NCBI GenBank assembly: GCA_027604705.1
Contig: JADHYV010000059.1
Coordinates: 48,727-112,726 of the forward strand
From: Allomyces arbusculus
Taxonomy: Eukaryota; Blastocladiomycota; Blastocladiomycetes; Blastocladiales; Blastocladiaceae
Direction of reading: 5' to 3'
DNA: 64,000 bases
The notes beneath the pieces are model-generated. The model worked only from the letters and a program-made list of their open reading frames with translations, did no database searches and was not told the DNA's origin. Numbering within the stretch: the first letter of the stretch is position 1; every line of letters begins with the position of its first letter. This document shows positions 43,709 through 55,152 of this stretch, piece after piece. The position numbers were made by a program, and so were the translations under genes.

Positions 43709-44265
43709 CGTTGGTTGGTTGAACGTGGGGTACTGGAGAGACGTGCGCTGAGCAACAGACTCGGATCGGACTTAAAGGCAACGACAAGCGCGGGGGCACG
43801 GCGCACTATTTATACCACAGCGCGTCGAGATCACGGCGAGTTGTGACCAACAACAGTGCAGTCACTCGTGCCGATGGTTGCGCGTGTTGGAGAGATGGAC
43901 TGTGAAATGAATGCGCGGCTGAGGCGTGACTCGAGCATGCTGCCGACTTGATGAACGGTGATGTGCGAGCCTGCGGGAGGCCGCGGCGGCACTGCCCGGC
44001 ATCCTGGCCGCGACTTGTTCCAACCGTGCATGAGGAGGCGCACGACGCCGGCCGTTGTGGACGAGCTCGTCTGCCCCATCCAGCGCCCGTGCGATCCGTG
44101 CACTAGCGCGGGGACCACGGCAGTGGACGTGGAGATTGTGGTGGAAGGAATGCTGCACCACTGTTGAACACACCACGCCGCTCTTCAACAAAATGGCCGG
44201 CCACCACTGCTGATCAGTACAACCGGCAAACTAGCTGCACGACCAGCTGCACGACCAGCTGCACC
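43709..44265. promoter_or_regulatory. divergent promoter region, OTC / JMJD7
   Basis: The stretch is 557 bp between two genes transcribed away from each other. Just before the JMJD7 ATG is a 12-bp tandem repeat, AGCTGCACGACC, at 44233-44244 and 44245-44256 plus a partial third copy to 44265. The JMJD7 frame stays open through the repeat back to an ATG at 44164. Confidence 0.5.
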
Positions 44266-45718
44266 ATGACAAGTGGACCGCGCGCCAGCACCCGATATGG
44301 CGCCGAAGCGCTGCCGCCGCGCGTCAATGCGCGCCGTATCGAGGCCACACTGACCCGTCTGGCCGAGACCACGCGCGACCTGACCTGGACGCCGACTTGT
44401 CCACGCATCGAGGGCAAACCGACCGCGCTCGAGTTTCTGCGACAAGTTCGTGCCAACCGGCCCGTCATTTTTGCGGGGCTCGCCGAAGACTGGCCGGCGC
44501 TGCGCAAATGGACGACCGAGTACCTTGCCAAGGCCATGGGCGAGACCGAGGTGACTATTTCCATGACGCCGACTGGGTATGATGGCGTCGCTTCTTTTGA
44601 GGTTCCAGACGGTTCTAGGTGGTCTGATCGTGATGTCTCTCCCCTGGAAACAAGCTACGCTGACGCGCCGCTCGACAACACCTACTTTGTCCAGCCGCAC
44701 GATGCGCGCCGCCCCTTTTCCGAATGCCTTGCGTACCTCGACCGCACCGCGCGCTCGTGCGCGCCGGCTCCGCTGCACCCGAACCTCGTCCAATCCGCCG
44801 AATTGGACGAATCGGCCATGACCGTGACGTGCAAGACGCCCGTCGCCTACCTGCAGACGCAAAACGGCAACTGGACCGACCCCAATGAGTTTGGCACCCG
44901 GAACCCGCTCGCGGGGGACGTACCTAAGGACCTGGCGTTTGCGACCGAGGCGCTCGGGCAGGAGCCGGATGCTGTTAATTTGTGGATTGGCACGTCAGCC
45001 GCGGTCACGGCCGTGCACAAGGACCCCTACGAGAATTTGTATGCGGTGGTGAGCGGGACCAAAGTGTTCCGCTTGTATCCACCAGCAGATGCGTGGTTGA
45101 TGAAGGGTACGCGCATATCTGCGTTGGAGCAACCTTTTTTGCGAGACTGACCCTCAGTTCTCTCGTCGCTGCCAGAAAAGAAGCTCAACTCGGGCCGCTA
45201 CGTGCCCGTCAACGACGACCAGACTACGTTCCGCGTCGACCTCGACGGCACCACGGTCCCGTGGATCGTCGACATTGACGAGCGTGCGTCGTGCATGGTC
45301 GCGGAAGTGCATGCGGGCGACGTGGTGCGCCTTTTTCTCCCACCTTCATCGCACACCGATTGTGCGTGAGCTCACGACTCTTCTGAATCGGGCCTAGCTC
45401 TACCTCCCCGCGCTCTGGTTCCACTCGGTCGAGCAGTACCAGAACCCGACGCGCGACGTGAACCCCTACGTTGTCGCCGTCAACTGGTGGTACGACATGG
45501 AGTACGGTGGCATGTACGCGTACATGAACCTCGTGCGCGAACTTGGGATGCTGTTGCAGGGGACCAGCGTCGATTCGGATAGCGATGACGATGCCGATGA
45601 TGAGATTGCGTTGGAGCTGGAGTTTCCACCATTTGTTTCGGCACAGTTGGTGGAGAGTTCCGCGGTTGGAGCCAATAGTGTTGTAAATGGTCGTAATGGG
45701 CGGCCAAGGTCATCTTGA
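44266..45718 (+). CDS. JMJD7: JMJD7-like JmjC lysyl hydroxylase / endopeptidase
   Basis: Four exons fit: 44266-44576, 44655-45106, 45176-45324 and 45398-45718, giving 410 residues. Donors are GTATGA, GTACGC and GTGCGC. The first intron (78 nt) has no stop and keeps frame, but removing it restores 'TPTGYADAPLDNTYFV', the JMJD7 pattern ('TPDGYAD'). Iron ligands are H225 and D227 in 'HKDPYENLYAVVSG' and H313 in 'LYLPALWFHSVEQ'. The N-terminal 'RPVIFAGLAEDWPALRKW' is also typical. Family knowledge: JMJD7 is an Fe(II)/2-oxoglutarate (3S)-lysyl hydroxylase acting on DRG GTPases, and has also been reported to cleave histone tails. The C-terminus ends in 'NWWYDMEYGGMYAYMNLVREL' and an acidic patch. 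An upstream in-frame ATG (44164) would add 34 residues including a repeated SCTT stretch; I prefer 44266. Confidence 0.9.
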
Positions 45719-47261
45719 ATACAACGTGTGCGCATATTAAGTCAGGCCCTGAACTGTTCGTTTGAATTTGGCCCAGTTTGACTTCATTATGGCCTTGATT
45801 TTGAACTTTTGGGCTCTTTTTGGACACAATGAAGCCGCCTTGATTGGGCTCAATTTAGGTCGTGTTGGTACACATCTAACCTGTGCCATGTTGACCAATA
45901 CTGACAAATGGTCTGGTCGTCATATTCTGATGAATGTTCTGGTGGTGAAGTTGCAGGCCGATTCAACGTGATGCAGCGCGGACGCACGCTAGAATGGCTC
46001 AATCACCAAACCTCAATTGAACCGAAGTACCGGCGCAAGGTCGGCGCATGCCGTTTTATCAGCAACAATAGAGCCCACTCCCAGCATCGTGTTTGATCGT
46101 CCGCAAATTGCAGGTCATTGCCCACACCAGTTTTTCGCGCATTAACAAACTTTTGAGATTCAGCACCAAAATATGTTGGCCCAACACGCCTGTAGGCACA
46201 CGTACCTCGCCCTTGTCCCAATTCAAGTCGACTGTCGCAACCTCAGTTGCTTGGGCAATGAGTTGACCAAGACACGATCAAGACGCTGTTCATTGCCCTG
46301 GATCGCGCGACATCAACATAGTGCGTGGCCCAAGAGAGCCAGCCATACTTTGCCGACGTGCTGAGGTCTGACGTGATGGATTCGATGGTGACAACCGATT
46401 GGCGCACACTTTTCAGTCTCCTGCCTACAGCGGACCTCGTTACCAGCCCGGCAAGTATTGACCAATCCTGGAATTGAGAATCAATCGACGTAGCATCAAC
46501 TCGTCAATAGTTGCGGTTATGGTCGCGGCGAAAGCGGCAGCACATGAGCCGTAGAGGCCGAGACGTCGAAAAAATCACGTTGATTAGTCAATGGCAATAC
46601 CTGTGGCATTTGAGGACGACAGGTCTTTCGGCACTGACGCATGTTTGATCGCATTAACAACGGCATTCCTCGACATGCTCTCACCGTCAAATCGATCTTT
46701 GTGACTCGCAGCAATCCTGCAGTGCCCCAGTCGCGCTATTGTCTACCGCGCTGATGCATGCCGCACTGATGCAGTTGTACGAGCAATAAGAGCAGTATGA
46801 TTGCCGTTGCTTGGAGAGCGTTGAACTTGGTGCGGGGACAGAATGATGCATCGTTGGTGCAACAAAAGCGGCAAAGTGACATGGAACCAAATCTATCGCT
46901 CCCTCACTGAATGTTAAGTCGCGTTTCGATTCTCTCTCTCCCCGCACCGCGTTGCATCGCTCTCCAACATCCTCCAACCGTCACCAACCACCACCATGAT
47001 GATCACGGCGCACTGCGCCGCTCACGGCGCGACCGCGCGCTTGCCCGCGTCAGGCGTCAGCTGGCAGGCTCGCTTGCAGCCGCGCCCCACGCTCCCGCCG
47101 CCATGATGCCTCACCACGACCAAACCCGCGGCGCTCCTATCACGTCGATCTCTTCGCCGCCACGACATCTTTACCGCGTCGAACGTCGCATCTACCAGTT
47201 GCGAGTAGGGTGCGGACGAGCGGAACTGTGGCCGCGGCACGTGTTTCGTTGCCCGCGTCGT

Positions 47262-47297
<36 letters not shown>

Positions 47298-48149
47298 GCT
47301 CCCAGACGTCAGCAAAGACGCCGTGAACCACCACGTCACCGTCCATGCGGCATGCCGGCGAGTTATGCCACGGCGTGCCGCGGAGCCTTCCTCGGCGAGG
47401 GCGACCAATGATGCGGCGGGGAGCCGGAAATGCGCGTGTGGCCGGTACGTGTCATCTCCCTGTCTCACGTTCGCTCCGTCTGAGACATACGTGCGTGTGT
47501 CGCTGACAGATTGCTGCCTATCGCCCAGGCACACGGCACTGTACGCATGGCACCAGCGCGAGCGTGGCACGATGCGGTCGCACACGCAAAGTGTTGAGTT
47601 GGTCGGTATGCGCCTTTTTGTCTCTCTCAGGCGCGTTGCCGCTGCACCATTTCGCGGCACGCGCAGCAAACCCGAGGTGACGGGCTGAAATTTGACTTGA
47701 TGACACGTATTGTCTGTCGCAGCTCGGCAGCACGACGTACTCCTTGCCGCTTAGTGACGCCCGCCAACAACTGTGCGATGCAGGCGGCAGTAATTGATGG
47801 TCGTGGCGATGATATGGTCGTCTGGCAAATGGATTGACCTCGAGGAGAGTGCAAACTGGGTGGGATGGGCTGTTGACTTGCGTTGATGCCGTGCATTTGA
47901 GAAAATAAATGTGGCGTGCTCTGGAAATGATTGATTTTGCCCTCAGAACTCGGATTGGCGGCCAGAACCAAAAAGGCACCGCGCGCCATTGAATTGCGAG
48001 AACGCCCTGAATTGCGCTTGATTGAGGACGTGAAATACACGGTGAGCGGGGTACAAGTCTATAAGCTCAATTATGCTAAATTTTGGAGCGGGCGGGGGTG
48101 CCCAGGAAAACGCTCGATTTTGCTGAGTATCGCTTAATTAAGATGACAA
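45719..48149. other. gene-poor, AT-richer stretch
   Basis: About 2.4 kb without a supported gene. Open frames below 170 codons occur on both strands without motifs. The composition resembles the other islands that hold LRR pseudogenes, so it may be relic sequence of such genes beyond recognition. Confidence 0.5.
47264..47296. repeat. T33 homopolymer
   Basis: A run of 33 T between GC-rich flanks. On the minus strand it is A33 and could be the poly(A) tail of a retroposed transcript, but no coding or SINE-like body is recognised on the upstream (47297 and higher) side and no target-site duplication was found by eye. Confidence 0.85.
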
Positions 48150-48457
48150 TTTTTTTGCGATGGTTGCGCCAGCTCGACATCAACGACACGAGCCTGCAGC
48201 GCTACCTGCATGCAGCAAACGATGATCCATGGATCTTCACAGATCGGTCGCGTGTACCGTGGATTGAAGAGCTGCCCCAGGGTCTGCGCAACCTTGAAGT
48301 GCTAGGCTTGACCTTGACGGATCGCGCTTTCATGGGGTTGATGGAGCGCATGCCCGGTCACGCGCACCGCAAGATGCGACTCTTTGTCGGGAGCAGCTCG
48401 CGTCAAAGGTTGCACTCATGCTGTTGCGCACTAAGTTTGAAGTCGAGTTCGGTGTGA
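48150..48457 (+). pseudogene. 3' fragment of an F-box-like/LRR family gene
   Basis: The frame around 48240-48380 reads 'VPWIEELPQGLRNLEVLGLTL' and then 'LMERMPGHAHRKMRLFVG', matching the end of the intact copy at 61.7 kb ('INALPLGLRTLNVLGMPM', 'LVERMSTASKRKRLTMHLMG'). A frame change then gives 'LMLLRTKFEVEFGV', equivalent to the terminal 'LSLLLSKLDAVVMNVG'. Only the last 100 or so codons of the family can be seen. Confidence 0.65.
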
Positions 48458-48667
48458 TTGGTCGCCGCCGTCCTGATATGCCACTGTCAGGCGATGCGTG
48501 GTTCGATTCCGCGCGCTCACGCTCCTGGTCGCGCTCGGTGCCTCGGTCTTCATCACCTGCACCCTGCTCCTTATGGCGCTGTTCGTCCAAATGTTGTGAG
48601 AGCTGTCCCCATGACTATGAGAATATAACCTGCTGCGATAGCGCTTCCTCCTGGTCACATTCAGTTG

Positions 48668-49090
48668 TCAGCTCACTGCCACACACGCACTCACCGACAG
48701 GACTCCCCCTGAGTCCTTCCACCATGTTGCCATCGCGGTCCCCCCCGCGTAATCGATCGTGGGAATTTGACTCTCAGGCCAGCCCTCGTACCCGACGCAG
48801 TGGGTGGGATCAGGGGGAACTAAGGTGAGATCGCCGCACGCCGTCGCCACGCGGCTGGCGCTCACTGGGTTGAGCGCGTGGCCGGTCCAGGAGCCCGTCG
48901 CCGTATCATCGCAGGAGCCGCGGGGTCGAGTCGGAGACGATTTATGACGCGGCGGTCGCGATCGCCAGTGACCACGATACGCCATTAGCGGCACTATTCT
49001 CCCTCGCCGCCGTCGCGCCGTTCACAAACTCGATCGGCCAAGAGCGGGCGTCGCAGGAGCCCATCACCAACTGAGCGGCCCCGGCGTTGG
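48668..49090 (-). other. unrecognised open frames with a repeated GSCD module, probably a decayed gene
   Basis: On the minus strand two overlapping frames carry similar modules: 'LVMGSCDARSWPIEFVNG' in one and 'RGSCDDTATGSWTGHAL' followed by 'ATACGDLTLVPPDPTHCVGYEGW' in the next. A TAA at about 48942 ends the first. The Cys/Trp/Gly-rich composition looks like a secreted beta-rich domain, but I cannot name it. A broken gene is the likeliest reading. Confidence 0.3.
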
Positions 49091-49794
49091 AATGCATGTG
49101 TTGGCTTACGCGGTCCACGTGCTGCTGTGCGCGCTCGTTGGAGACCCTTCGAATGTTTCGGTCATGTTTATAAGAAGGAAGTTGGCAAGTTCCGTTGTTC
49201 ACTTTGATGTTTTTCCGGTCTGTGTTCTTGGAGCGAGCGCCTATTTGGTGAGGGATATTTTCGTTGCCAGTGAATCTTCCCTTTGCTTGTTCAAGGGTGG
49301 ACATTCACTGCAAGACGAGTGAAGCCTCAGATTAAAGGTTCCTCGTTGGTATTCACACTTCATTGCTGCAAAGCAATCAGCAGATTACATTTGACGAGGC
49401 ATCTTGATGCTCACCCTTGACATTTCTGCGTCTGCTGGCTTCTCGGACGCAGAAAAAACTGTTCCAGGCTCTAATATCTGTAGAGGGTGAGGGTGCGTGA
49501 TAGTTGAGGGAACATCCAGGAAATTCACGATGGGCTGCCATATGCAACCATGAACACAAAAGTTCATCACAGGGAAGGCCGACAGGAGTCGGCAGCGTCA
49601 AGCGCATCGCTACATGTCACGTGCACTCCCATGATTGTGTCAACACACCCCTCACCGTTCCCTCGCTCGCCGCTTCTTGGCCGTCTTGCAAGTTGACCTG
49701 AACACCAAATCCAGCACGACGTGCCCACCACCACCCCGCACGCCGCCAGCACTCCCCGCACCCGCACCGCCACCGCCGCCGCTGCAATCCTACC
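49091..49794. other. intergenic, promoter side of the LLP-like gene
   Basis: The left part is AT-richer and without recognisable genes. From about 49680 the sequence is very C/A-rich with pyrimidine stretches up to the ATG, as expected for a highly expressed gene leader. Confidence 0.45.
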
Positions 49795-50338
49795 ATGGCC
49801 AAATCGATCCGGTCCAAGTCGAAGCGCAAGTTCCGCGCCATCAAGCGCGAGGCCGTCTTCAAGCCCGTCGAGGACGTGCGCCTGGTGCGCGTCGTGCACC
49901 GCCTGCACAAGGACTCGGCCGTCGTCTCCGTCCCGGAACCGCCACCCGCCGAGAAGCTCTACTCGTTCTCGTTCAAGGAGGCGTTGATTGACGAGCCGGC
50001 ACGGCAGGCGCGCGAGGCCGCCGAGGCGGCGAAAATGGAAGCCGAGCCGCAACAAGAGACTCCAGCGTTTGTCGACGAGGACTTGGCGGGGATGGACTTC
50101 GACGGAGGTACGTTCGCCCGCGCTGGATCAACAGCACACGGGAATGGATGCGAGTTGGACTGGTTACTTACAATGGATGGTTTTACGTCGTGGAGAAGGC
50201 GCAGAAAAGCGCGGCCGGTCGGTGCCCAAGACGTTCAAGAAGGTCAAGAACGGCGCCAAGCCGATCAACCGGTTCACGGGCGGATTTGTCGTGCGCAAGA
50301 CCAAGTCGGGCAAGATTGTCAAGTCGTTCAAGTGGTAA
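49795..50338 (+). CDS. LLP/YBL028C-like nucleolar basic protein
   Basis: Two exons fit: 49795-50107 and 50196-50338, giving 151 residues; the donor is GTACGT and the acceptor TGGAG. A second AG twelve bases later (GCGCAG) would keep frame and drop four residues. The first residues 'MAKSIRSKSKRKFRAIKRE' are the signature of the small family including human LLPH and yeast YBL028C (DUF2423 N-terminus), nucleolar proteins linked to 60S ribosome assembly. An acidic middle ('FVDEDLAGMDFDG') and a very basic end ('VPKTFKKVKNGAKPINRF', 'RKTKSGKIVKSFKW') follow. The role is inferred from the family; little is known of its mechanism. Confidence 0.88.
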
Positions 50339-51098
50339 CGACGCTGCTCTTTCTCTCGTTCCTCCGGTTTTTTTTTTCGGCGTGTATTTATGTTCCGGTT
50401 CCGTTCCTGTTCTGTTCCTGCCATTTGCTCGCTTTCGGGTCGCTTGTTCCCGTTCGAAACCCGGTCCAACTTGTCGATGATGGACATGGTGGGGGTTATT
50501 CGCCCCAGCTCTGTAAAATATAGGCCGTGCCGTCAACCCAGTTTGGATGAAGTGCTTTGCTGCGGCCCCCGCCAATGTCCCCGGCTGCAGTGCCGGACTG
50601 GCCTCTTGTTCGGCCAAAGACCACTTCTCCCCGTTCGTTCGACCGTCCACGCCGATGCGAAGTGGACGGGGCCGCGCCAAAAGGTGCGGGCGGCCGCATT
50701 CCAGCACCGATGACCAAGTCGACGACCATGGCAGTCCCAAGCGCCCAACACCGCGGCAGCTATTCGTGTTGGCCTCTCCGACAGCTTGCTTTTCCACCCC
50801 CTCTCCCCTCAACTTTGGCCTCTTCCGCTTCCGCAGTGACCGAGAACGACGGTGGGTGGGGTCAATCCTCTCCACCCGCTTGCGACCCGATAAAGCAAGG
50901 AATGGTTGTCATATTTTTCAACTGGACGCGACGACACAACGAGACACAAAACCACAGCGCGCGAACCTGGCGCCCACACGACGATCACCGACCGACCAAC
51001 GGAGCACAAACGTCTTCCCACCAAAAGCAATAAACGAACGGCATGGGTAATAATAAACCTCCAACGCAAAACTTGCGACGCAACAAAGCAAGAAAACT
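50339..51098. other. convergent 3' flanks of LLP-like and Kin1-like genes
   Basis: The two genes point towards each other here. A T run (50370-50378) follows the LLP stop; AATAAA occurs near 51030 on the plus strand. No gene is supported in either strand. Confidence 0.55.
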
Positions 51099-53848
51099 TC
51101 ACAGTAAGACGCCCGCCGGGACCATCCCCCCCTGCTGCGGCACCTCGCTCACCTCCGCGCCATCCTCGGCCGCCCTCTCCCACTCGCGCTGCAAACTCAT
51201 CACCAGCATCCGGAACGTATCCGCATCGCCAGACTTGAACTTGAACGCCAAGCACGGGCCCAACAACCCAAACCCGATCTTGGCCAGTTTCACGGAGAAC
51301 ACAGTCGGCTCCACGGCCGCGACCGACGGCGAGTGCTGGAATGTGGCCGTTTTCGTGAGCACGCCCTGCACTGCCGTCGTTGAAATAACCGCCAAGTGCA
51401 TCGACCGCGCGAGCGCGCACAACCGGCCCACCGGGTCGCGGCCGGACGATGCGTCGGACGGCAGCGGAATCGCCATGGCGCCGGCGAGGAGCGTGCGCAG
51501 CGGGCCTTTCCCGCGGCGGTCGCTGCTGCCGCCCGCGGCAGTGGCGGTCACGGTCGTCGCGAGCGACATGCTCGTTGGGGTCGTCAGCAGATGCTGCCGG
51601 TTCGGGCGCGCGGGGGACGGCGGCGGGCCGCGCAGACGCACGTTCATGCCCGGCGCAATTGCTGCGGCAGCCGGCGCAGCGGGTGCCGGTACCGGCACCG
51701 CCGGCGGCGGTGCAGTTGCCGAATCCGTCGATCCGAGCCGCGACGGTGCGTGCGGCCTGACGACCGTCGCAAACGGTGTCGCCAAAGACGTTGAAGAAAC
51801 AGCAGCACTGGCTGTTCCCGGCCTTGGCGGCCGGGACGCGTTTGTCGACGACGGTGCGGGCGTGTACGACGTGAACCGGTTCGCGCGCCGTTCCTGCTGC
51901 TGCTGCTGCTGCTGCTGCCCGTTGCCGGCCACGTGCATCAGCGACACTTTGGTCGCCAACGTATCAAGCGACGGCGTCATCAGTCCCATGGCCCGCGGCA
52001 TGCCGCCTGCCGGTGGCGTGTACAGATCGTCCGCCGAATCGGCGTGCGCCTCGTCCAGAAGGACGGACTTCGGGTGTTTCGACGCCGCTTCCGGGTCGGA
52101 AATTTGTGCGGCGCTGTGCGCGTCGAGGTGCGACAAAACCGAATCGACGACGGGCAGCGGCGCGATCCGCTCGTGCGGTTTGGCCACTTCGTCGAGAGAC
52201 GCCGGGGTCACGGGTTCCGCTGGCGCGCCGCGAATCCCCACGGCCTCGGCGTGGATCCGGTCGAGCCACTCGAGTGTGAGCACGTAGAGCGAGTGCAGGT
52301 GCGAATGGTGGTCCGGTAACACCGCGAGTAAATGGTGTTCCGGCACGTGCGTGATGTTGACCAACAGGTCGACCGTGTCGCGATGACTCGGGCCCAAGGC
52401 GGCCGCGGCGGCCGCGTAGGATGCCGGGTCGTGCACGGGCGCACCGCCAAACAGCGTGTGCAGCGCGTGTAAGCGCGCGGTTCGGTTCGGGACGTAGCTG
52501 GGCCTCGGCGGTTGCGGTGACCCGAGTGCCGCGCCCGTAAACCACGGGTGCGACTTGATGCCGGCAATCGTGATCCGGCGAGTCGGGTCTGTGCAGAGGA
52601 TGCGCTTGAGGAGATCGACGAGTGACGGGGACAGGTGCGACGGGAAGGCGAGGTCGCCGGCGCGGATTTTGGCGTGCAAGGCGGGCAGCGACGGCGCGTC
52701 AAAGGGGACGCGAGCGCAGACGAGCACGTAGAGAATGACGCCAAACGACCAGATGTCGGTTGGTGGAGCGTGGTAAGGCTGCGCCGAGAGCAGCTCGGGC
52801 GATGCGAAATAGAGTGACCCGCAAAATGTGTGCAGCAGCGAGTCGCGGTCGAAAAAGTTGCACAGGCCAAAGTCGATCAGCTTGATCTTGCCCTTCTTGT
52901 CGAGGAGAATGTTTTCAATCTTCAAGTCTCGGTGCACAATGTGATGTTCGTGACAGTACTCTAAGGGGGCGCAACCGGCCTTCGCGTGAGTTCCAGGATG
53001 GCGTGGATGGACGTGAAGAGAACAGAAGTTGCGGAAACGCGAAGCAGGAAATGCAGGAAACGCGCGAGAAACGCACCGATCGCACTGAGGATCATTTGCG
53101 CAAACGACACGGCCTTGAGCTCCGGTAACCGCCCGTTGGCGACAATATAGTCGAGCAGCTGGCCACCGTTGACGTATTCCATGAAAAAGTAGAAGTGCGT
53201 CGGGGTCACAATCGCGTCGTAGAGCTGAGCAATATCTGGAAAGAAGAGCAAGCAGGGAGTAGTGAGCAAAAGGAAAAATGAACTCTGTCGTGAAAGTTCG
53301 CTCGCCGCAGCAAACAAACGTACGCGGATGGTCGAGCAAAAACATGACGGAGGCCTCGCGCAAAATGCGCGCCTCGGCCGACTGGTCGTCCTCGGCCGTG
53401 GCAATGCTTTTCCGCGCGACGATCTTGACGGCATACTGTTGTTGGCGGCAGAGCAAGCGGCCGAGTGTTAGCATTTCATGACCGGCCTCGCCACGTCACT
53501 GTCCACGACTGCACAACGCACCTTGCGCCCGTGGTCGTCCATGGCCAGCTTGACTTTGCCCATACTCCCTTGGCCAAGCGTGCGTCCGAGCGTGTACCGG
53601 TCGAGCCTTGTGACGCCGTGACGCTTGCCGCTCGCTGCACTGCTGCTCGTCGACGCTTTCCCATCGGTCGTCGTCGAAGCGACCGGGTCGGGCGTGTAGG
53701 TGAGCATTCCGTGGCGGAAAAACGGGTGTTCCCACTGGCCCGCGGCTAAGTCGTGCGTCGCGACCGGCTGGTTCGCGGGCATCGTCGGCTCAGGCTCGGG
53801 CACGGCGGGCGTCGTCGCCAAAGGGGCGGTCATAGTGGTCGTGGTCAT
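51099..53848 (-). CDS. Kin1/Kin2-MARK-type Ser/Thr protein kinase
   Basis: Four exons fit: 53848-53522, 53435-53324, 53235-53077 and 52960-51099, giving 819 residues. Donors are GTGCGT, GTACGT and GTGCGT. The kinase domain spans about 83-345: Gly loop 'LGQGSMGKV' (G92, G94, G97), Lys K113 in 'YAVKIV', 'HRDLKIEN' with catalytic D211, DFG at D229, 'TDIWSFGVIL', and 'HPWFTG' at the end. The sequence around 'VHRDLKIENILL' and 'GSLYFASPELL' is that of the Kin1/Kin2/MARK/AMPK-like group. A long disordered linker with a Gln run (CTG repeat at 51895-51919) follows. The last 80 residues ('FSVKLAKIGFGLLGPCLAFKF') look like a KA1 membrane-binding domain, which supports Kin1/MARK. Expected role: cell polarity and wall or cortex signalling at the plasma membrane. 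Confidence 0.9.
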
Positions 53849-55152
53849 GGCAAGATCTGGTAACGAAGATCGTGGGCATCCGAAGTCAGTCGACGACGAA
53901 AAGAGAGAGTTGGCGGCAGGCAAGTGAACGGCCAGCCAGAGCGGGACATACCACCAGCGAGTCGGTCGATGGGGGCGGCGCTGCTGGATCGACGCGGCAA
54001 GCGCGGCGTTGGTGCGCGATTCGAAGTGACGGCAAGTGTGCTGCCGGAGCAAAAATCTGGCGGAAAACGTGGCGCGCGCCTTGTTCCGCCGTCGGTCGTG
54101 GAAAATCGGAGCAAGTGGCCGCGGTACGGCCAGCTCGATGGATGCCAATTCGTGGAGAGGGGGCCGCGTAAGGCGGACGGCGAGCGGGCAGGTGTCGTGC
54201 GCGGTCGGTTCGAGAGCAAGAAGAGGACGAGCGGAAAGGCAGTGCCGAGGTGATGGTGGTTGGTCGGGTTGGTTGGAGCAAGCGGTCGCGGCGCAGCGGT
54301 CAACGGCCCAACGTTGCAGATGACTGCGGCACGGGTATCGACCGGGACTCGCAGTTGATGATCGTTGTGGTCGACGTGGTCGAATGGCGCCGGTTTACCC
54401 CGTTGTGAATTGTTGATGGTGGTGGTGGGGTGGCGGTGCGCTCGCCTCGAACACGGGCGCCAGCGTTGTGGTGGCGAAATCGACAGGTGTCGTTGAGAAA
54501 GAGAGAGAGCTTGGGCGGTTGTCAGGCCATTCTGCTTTGCTGATCCATGGTCCGCGCGCCTTGGAGCGGCACGGCGCGGGGCTGTCCCTACCGGGGCAGG
54601 CGCAAGACTGCCTGGTGCGCAAATTGCGTTTGAGTGGGTTGGATGAAGAGGAGTGGTGCGGGGTGCACGGCATGGTGGTGCAGGCCGACTTCAGCGGTGC
54701 CCACGAAAGTTGCGCGTTGTGGCAGCGGTTCATGGCTTGCCGTCGTCTGCGCCTTGCGATGGCCCTCTTGGCCGGCGACCGCGCACCTGACCGGCACTCA
54801 AAATCCTTCGGCCTTCGCGTTGAACGCCAGGTTCGCGTGGTTTTCATTTTCCACCAATGCGCGGGTGCCTGTGTGCGACACCGCTGGTGATGAAGATTCA
54901 ATTCGCGGCGCGCGACGCGATGGTGACGGTCCTTCACGTGCCGGATGTGGGGAGGAGTGAGTGTCGCGAGCCAGCCTCCGTCCTTGGCCGCTGCGGTGCA
55001 GTGCGGTCGAGTGCGGTCGAGTGTTCCCGACCTCGTGTTGTGCTCAAGCAGTACTCTCCCCAAAAGCGATAGAATCAAAAAATGGTCCATGTTCACATCG
55101 AGCACTACCACCCCTCAGGTGCCCGACCCACCGTGGCAAGGCGGCAGCCAAC
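53849..55152. other. upstream region of the kinase, 3' flank of eIF5A
   Basis: About 1.3 kb. The kinase frame stays open upstream to 54148, but the ATG at 53848 starts a Thr/Pro-rich head and is preferred. Other frames on both strands are without motifs. No gene is supported. Confidence 0.5.

Noticed and set aside
48497-48513. tRNA-like T-arm (stem CGTGG/CCGCG around TTCGATT)
   Set aside because: No matching acceptor stem, D-arm or anticodon arm is found at the right distance upstream.
54395-55111. 238-codon minus-strand frame upstream of the kinase
   Set aside because: No motif, and it has an equally long competing frame on the plus strand; treated as intergenic.
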